From the NCBI GenBank assembly GCA_015057525.1, contig SVEE01000001.1:124001-188000 (forward strand): a stretch of 64,000 nucleotides of DNA. Reading direction: 5' to 3'. Both the position numbers and the translations under genes were made by a program. The stretch comes from Lachnospiraceae bacterium. GTDB lineage: Bacteria > Bacillota > Clostridia > Lachnospirales > Lachnospiraceae. The notes below the pieces were generated by a model. It worked only from the letters and a program-made list of their open reading frames with translations. It ran no database searches and was not told the DNA's origin. Of this stretch, positions 60,457 through 64,000 are shown in pieces. Within the stretch, counting starts at the first letter, position 1; each line of letters opens with the position of its first letter.

Positions 60457-60966
60457 TTATCCCTTTGGATGAAGTGATAAATCATAGAATATCCCAACGT
60501 CAGGGGAATTAAAAGAGAACATAACAAAAGCAAATGTAATGACAAAGAGAATGGCTAATGCAGTATAAGGTGCCATTCTTTTTGCTTTTTCTTGGGATTT
60601 TGATTCAATCCAAAATGCAAATATTAGGGAGAGATAATATATGGTTATGTTCCACCAGTCCACTAGCTTTCCGAATATACCCCAGGTTGTGTAAAATACT
60701 ACAATAATAAAAAGCATGCCAGATACAATACCGATTGTTCTTCGTTGAATAAAGTCCTCTTGGGTGTTGTTAATAAAAGCTTGTATTAAGGTTAAAAACA
60801 GCATAGGAAAGAAAAAGAGCTTAAGATGCTCCCAAGTGGATTCATTTTGTGCAGAGAATATGCCTACTATGGGATTTTGCCCGGACCAATCGTAGGTGAA
60901 ATGTAGCAGCGTGCCTAGAACCGCAACAAATATGAAAGGGATTAAGTTGCCTTTTTTGATACTCAT
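60457..60966 (-). CDS. DUF6512-type membrane protein
   Basis: It is convergent with the kinase gene, with stops one base apart. The start at 60966 follows AGAAGG on the minus strand, giving 169 residues. Five or six membrane helices are seen, with the recognisable opening LGTLLHFTYDWSGQNPIVGIFSAQNESTWEHLKLFFFPMLF (an Asn-Glu-Ser-Thr-Trp-Glu-His turn). This family is common in Clostridia and uncharacterised. Confidence 0.75.
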   Translation of the reverse strand: MSIKKGNLIPFIFVAVLGTLLHFTYDWSGQNPIVGIFSAQNESTWEHLKLFFFPMLFLTLIQAFINNTQEDFIQRRTIGIVSGMLFIIVVFYTTWGIFGKLVDWWNITIYYLSLIFAFWIESKSQEKAKRMAPYTALAILFVITFAFVMFSFNSPDVGIFYDLSLHPKG

Positions 60967-61120
60967 GACTTTTACCTTCTTTTTTGATGTGTTATAGTAT
61001 ATGAAGTAATGGCAACAATAATGCAAAGAATGACAGACTTATGATAAGCAAGTAAAGATGCAATCAGTGAGAGATGCAACAAGCAAAAACACTGTAAATA
61101 AGGAAAAGCAGGTAGATTAA

Positions 61121-61591
61121 ATGAAAGAAAACAAAAATATAAAATTAACAACACTTTGCTATATAGAGAAGGATGGAAACTACCTCATGTTATATCGCAA
61201 CAAGAAAAAGGATGATCAAAGTGAAGGTAAATGGCTAGGTGTAGGTGGTAAGATAGAGTCGGGAGAAAGTCCCGAAGAGTGCGTAGTAAGAGAGGTATTT
61301 GAGGAGACTGGTCTTAGCCTTAACTCCGTTAAATTTCGTGGAATAATAACATTTGTTTCGGATATATGGGACAATGAATTCATGTTTCTTTACACCTCAG
61401 ATGATTTTACAGGTCAGCTTAAGCCAGTGTGCGATGAGGGAGAGCTTGCGTGGATACCTAAGGATGAAGTAATGGAACTTCCTGCATGGGAGGGAGACAA
61501 GGTGTTCCTTAAACCACTTATAGAAGGGGTCGAGGATATTCACATAAAGCTTGTGTATGAAGGGGAGAAATTAGTTAAAGTTATAGAGTAA
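61121..61591 (+). CDS. NUDIX hydrolase (MutT-like)
   Basis: 156 residues. The Nudix box GX5EX7REUXEEXGU is complete (GKIESGESPEECVVREVFEETGL, about residues 48-70). Early strands KLTTLCYIEKDGNYLMLYRNKK and the C-terminal CDEGELAWIPKDEVMELPAWEGD place it with 8-oxo-dGTP diphosphatase-type enzymes. It probably cleans oxidised nucleotides or related pyrophosphates. Confidence 0.93.
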   Translation: MKENKNIKLTTLCYIEKDGNYLMLYRNKKKDDQSEGKWLGVGGKIESGESPEECVVREVFEETGLSLNSVKFRGIITFVSDIWDNEFMFLYTSDDFTGQLKPVCDEGELAWIPKDEVMELPAWEGDKVFLKPLIEGVEDIHIKLVYEGEKLVKVIE

Positions 61592-61674
61592 TTAAAGTGC
61601 TGAAATATTGCCTATTTTTTAGGATTAGTGTATATTATATAGTTAGGATTAAGACATTTTGGAGGATTTAGAAT

Positions 61675-61941
61675 ATGTATTATGTTCCTGATGGTACTAA
61701 CAAATGTGGATATTATGAGTGTAAGGTTTGTGGAGAGAAATTTCTTTCACTTCAGACAATGGAAAGTATAGATTGCCCTATTTGTGAGGCTGATATGGAT
61801 TTAGAGATTGGTCCAGATGAGGACATGAGCGATGTTAAGGACACTGCTAAGCTTATTCAGGTTTTAGAAGGTGAGGATGTGGAGAAAATGGATACACTCT
61901 TAAGCCTTGCTATAACAGGCGGAAATTACGATTGGATATAA
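61675..61941 (+). CDS. Small zinc-ribbon protein, unknown function
   Basis: 88 residues behind GGAGG. The N-terminus has two Cys pairs (YECKVCGEKF and IDCPICEADM) forming a zinc ribbon like that of rubredoxin-type or RNA-polymerase-associated small proteins. The acidic C-terminal half is helical. It lies 19 bp before pheA and is probably co-transcribed with it. Confidence 0.7.
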   Translation: MYYVPDGTNKCGYYECKVCGEKFLSLQTMESIDCPICEADMDLEIGPDEDMSDVKDTAKLIQVLEGEDVEKMDTLLSLAITGGNYDWI

Positions 61942-61960
61942 TATAAACAGGTGGTGCAAC

Positions 61961-62857
61961 ATGAAGATTGGCGTACTTGGACCTAAGGGTACATTTAGCG
62001 ATAAAGCGTATATTAAATTCAAAAAATATGTTAATAAGCAGTTAGAGAAAAAGGGCGAGAGCATTGACCTCGAGGTGGAATATTTTCCAACCATAGATGA
62101 GGTGTTCTTTTCAGATAGTGTGGACTTAGGATTAGTTCCAATTGAAAATACATTGGATGGCTATGTTCAAAGAACTCTTGATTTACTCTTAGAGGAGAAC
62201 GTGCACATAATAGATGAGACCATGGTTTCCGTACAGTTTTCTTTGGTTGGTAATGTTAATTCTCTGGATGAAATTGAAAAATTATTTGTGCAGTTTAAGG
62301 CTAATGGTCAGTGTAGACAGTTTATCAACACTTTAAAAGGTGTAGAGATAGTATCAACAGAGAGCAACATGGATTCCTATTACAAGATAGGTGATACTAA
62401 GGGATATGCAGCCATCGTTCCACAGCATATTGCTGAGGATGAGACAGAAAGATTTGTAGTAGACAATGTAACAGATACAGATTCCAACTATACCCGTTTT
62501 GTACTTTTTGACAAGGGTAGAATAGGTATAGAGAATTTAAAAGAAGAGTTTGGCAAGCCACATAATATGGACAACCATATAGTGGAAAAAAGAACATCGG
62601 ACAAGGTAAGAATACCGGTTTACATAATGCCAGAGGAGGACAGGCCGGGACTTCTTTTTCATATACTTAAATGTTTCTATGAGAAAGATATTAACTTGAT
62701 ATCCATTATGTCCAGACCTACTAAGCAGGCTATGGGTACCTACAATTTTTATATCGAGATAGATACTTTCTGTGACAGACTGGACGTTATAATAGATGCA
62801 TTAACCCAGATAGGTGAATACAACGGAATTAAGATATTAGGTGTATACGAAGAATAA
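61961..62857 (+). CDS. pheA: Prephenate dehydratase
   Basis: 298 residues. The periplasmic-binding-like catalytic domain opens IGVLGPKGTFSDKAYIKF, has LVPIENTLDGYVQRTLDLL, and the catalytic TRF triplet in DSNYTRFVLF. A C-terminal ACT domain (DRPGLLFHILKCFYEKDINLISIMSRPTKQAMGTYNFYIEI) provides feedback by phenylalanine. It makes phenylpyruvate from prephenate. There is no chorismate mutase domain, so it is the monofunctional form. The catalytic domain is a little longer than usual because of charged inserts (KQLEKKGESIDLEVEYF). Confidence 0.92.
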   Translation: MKIGVLGPKGTFSDKAYIKFKKYVNKQLEKKGESIDLEVEYFPTIDEVFFSDSVDLGLVPIENTLDGYVQRTLDLLLEENVHIIDETMVSVQFSLVGNVNSLDEIEKLFVQFKANGQCRQFINTLKGVEIVSTESNMDSYYKIGDTKGYAAIVPQHIAEDETERFVVDNVTDTDSNYTRFVLFDKGRIGIENLKEEFGKPHNMDNHIVEKRTSDKVRIPVYIMPEEDRPGLLFHILKCFYEKDINLISIMSRPTKQAMGTYNFYIEIDTFCDRLDVIIDALTQIGEYNGIKILGVYEE

Positions 62858-62869
62858 AGGAGGAATAAT

Positions 62870-63313
62870 ATGGCAGGAAGAGATGAACAGGCAGTAGGTG
62901 AAATAATGCTCAGCAAGGAAGATATTCTTGCCAGAGTTAAGGAGAACGGATTACGACTTACGGAGCAGCGTAAGCTTATTGTAGATATAATTGCCAATGA
63001 AGAATATTCGTGCTGTAAGGAGGTATATTTCCTGGCTCACAAGAGAGATTCAAGCATTGGTATTGCTACAGTTTACCGTATGATAAATGTATTGGAAGAT
63101 ATAGGCGCAATCAGCAGAAAGAACATCCAGAAGACCAATTGTAACGGAAGATGCTGTGACATGAAGGGCGGATGTACTGTTGTAACAGACAAGAGTAAGC
63201 AGATTGTACTTTCAGAGGAAGATATACAGGATGCCCTCAGATATATTATGGAGAAGAAGGGTTACGAAAATATAGATGAAATCAAGGCATTGCTTGTTAA
63301 TCAGGCTATGTAA
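62870..63313 (+). CDS. Fur-family regulator with a shortened, Cys-rich C-terminus
   Basis: 147 residues. The winged helix is standard for Fur/PerR/Zur: NGLRLTEQRKLIVDIIANEEYSCCKEVYFLA and IGIATVYRMINVLEDIGAI. The usual dimerisation domain with HHHH-type metal site and CxxC pairs is missing. In its place is CNGRCCDMKGGC followed by ~45 residues (IVLSEEDIQDALRYIMEKKGYENIDEIKALL). A different metal or redox input is possible, or none. It is 12 bp after pheA. Confidence 0.82.
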   Translation: MAGRDEQAVGEIMLSKEDILARVKENGLRLTEQRKLIVDIIANEEYSCCKEVYFLAHKRDSSIGIATVYRMINVLEDIGAISRKNIQKTNCNGRCCDMKGGCTVVTDKSKQIVLSEEDIQDALRYIMEKKGYENIDEIKALLVNQAM

Positions 63314-63358
63314 TATATAGTTAATTTATTAGTAAATAATAGACAGAGGGAGTATATA

Positions 63359-64000
63359 ATGAAATTTATATCGTGGAATGTTAACGGCCTTAGAGCTTGT
63401 ATGAATAAAGGGTTTATGGAATATTTTGATGAGATGGATGCAGATTTTTTCTGCGTGCAGGAGCTTAAGCTACAGGAGGGTCAGCTTGAGTGGGACAAGG
63501 CAGGATACCATGCATATTGGAATTATGCAGAGAAGAAAGGCTACTCAGGTACAGCGATTTTCACAAAACACGAACCAATATCTGTGGCTTATGGCATAGG
63601 TATTGATGAGCATGATCACGAGGGAAGAGTCATAACTCTTGAGTATGAAAACTTCTACATGGTGACTGTATATACTCCAAATTCCCAGAACGAGCTGGCA
63701 AGACTTGACTATCGTATGAAGTGGGAGGATGACTTCAGAGATTATCTCCTTGGCCTTAAAGCTAAGAAGGGTGTTGTAGTTTGCGGTGATTTAAATGTTG
63801 CTCACAAGGAGATAGATATTAAGAATCCTAAGACTAACCGACGCAATGCAGGCTTCACTGACGAAGAGCGTGAGAAAATGACTATCCTGCTTGATTCAGG
63901 ATTTACAGATACATTTAGATATTTCTACCCAGATATGGAGCAGATATATTCTTGGTGGTCTTACAGATTCAAGGCTAGAGAGAAGAATGCAGGCTGGCGT
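63359..64000 (+). CDS. xth: Exodeoxyribonuclease III, N-terminal part (3' end outside window)
   Basis: 214 codons are present from ATG 63359 (AGAGGGAG upstream) to the window edge. The endonuclease/exonuclease/phosphatase fold is clear: KFISWNVNGLRACMNKGF (Asn), FFCVQELKLQ (catalytic Glu), GYSGTAIFTK, EGRVITLEY, VTVYTPNSQNE, VVVCGDLNVAHKEIDIKNPK (Asp/Asn), GFTDEER and the start of YSWWSYRFKAREKNAGWR. It cuts at abasic sites in base-excision repair. The final His motif lies outside the window. Confidence 0.95.
   Translation, partial: MKFISWNVNGLRACMNKGFMEYFDEMDADFFCVQELKLQEGQLEWDKAGYHAYWNYAEKKGYSGTAIFTKHEPISVAYGIGIDEHDHEGRVITLEYENFYMVTVYTPNSQNELARLDYRMKWEDDFRDYLLGLKAKKGVVVCGDLNVAHKEIDIKNPKTNRRNAGFTDEEREKMTILLDSGFTDTFRYFYPDMEQIYSWWSYRFKAREKNAGWR

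Overview
This is a 64 kb, AT-rich, almost entirely plus-strand window from a Gram-positive anaerobe, most likely a Lachnospiraceae-type clostridium (Butyrivibrio, Pseudobutyrivibrio or Roseburia relatives). The pointers are strong AGGAGG ribosome sites with some TTG and GTG starts, a T-box leader, GatCAB, superoxide reductase plus rubrerythrin instead of catalase or SOD, many lipobox lipoproteins, and PadR, LytTR and holin-like-toxin modules. No phage, transposase, integrase, rRNA, tRNA or CRISPR array was found.

Layout. 1-1.4 kb: end of an ion-permease gene and a DUF3592 membrane protein. 1.8-9.4 kb: four tandem paralogous lipoproteins plus the remnant of a fifth, then an OmpR-type two-component pair. 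9.8-13.2 kb: a lipid/acyl cassette (PlsC, acyl-activating enzyme, ACP, flavin reductase, truncated acyltransferase) that shares a 33-bp upstream motif with the two-component pair. 13.2-14.0 kb: repeat-rich spacer. 14-21.2 kb: EF-G-like GTPase, then a T-box-controlled operon of an AspRS-GatC fusion, a GatA-like protein that lacks both catalytic serines, and GatB. 21.3-30.2 kb: PadR module, purine permease, two hybrid histidine kinases, EAL protein, superoxide reductase.

30.3-45 kb is accessory in character. It holds a macro-domain / vWA / ADP-ribosylglycohydrolase cassette, a GIY-YIG protein, an AgrC/LytTR quorum-type pair flanked by two LytTR-style promoters of identical geometry, NERD, NurA-like and NYN proteins around a structured non-coding region, an orphan minus-strand RHH regulator, and an ATPase gene whose promoter lies between two 36-bp palindromes.

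45-54 kb holds a tyrosine phosphatase, glycerate kinase and three proteins with related RsiV-like ectodomains. Two of these carry an ECF-sigma-like N-terminus on the same polypeptide, joined through a Gly/Ala-rich stretch and a membrane segment. I regard this tandem pair of apparently membrane-tethered sigma factors as the best candidate for an undescribed system. 53.9-61 kb: rubrerythrin, then an ABC-permease/ATPase/response regulator/histidine kinase locus interrupted by a minus-strand type I toxin with an antisense RNA. 61-64 kb: NUDIX, zinc ribbon, prephenate dehydratase, a Fur-like regulator with an unusual C-terminus, and the start of exonuclease III.

All functional statements rest on reading motifs and known families; no searches or folding calculations were run.
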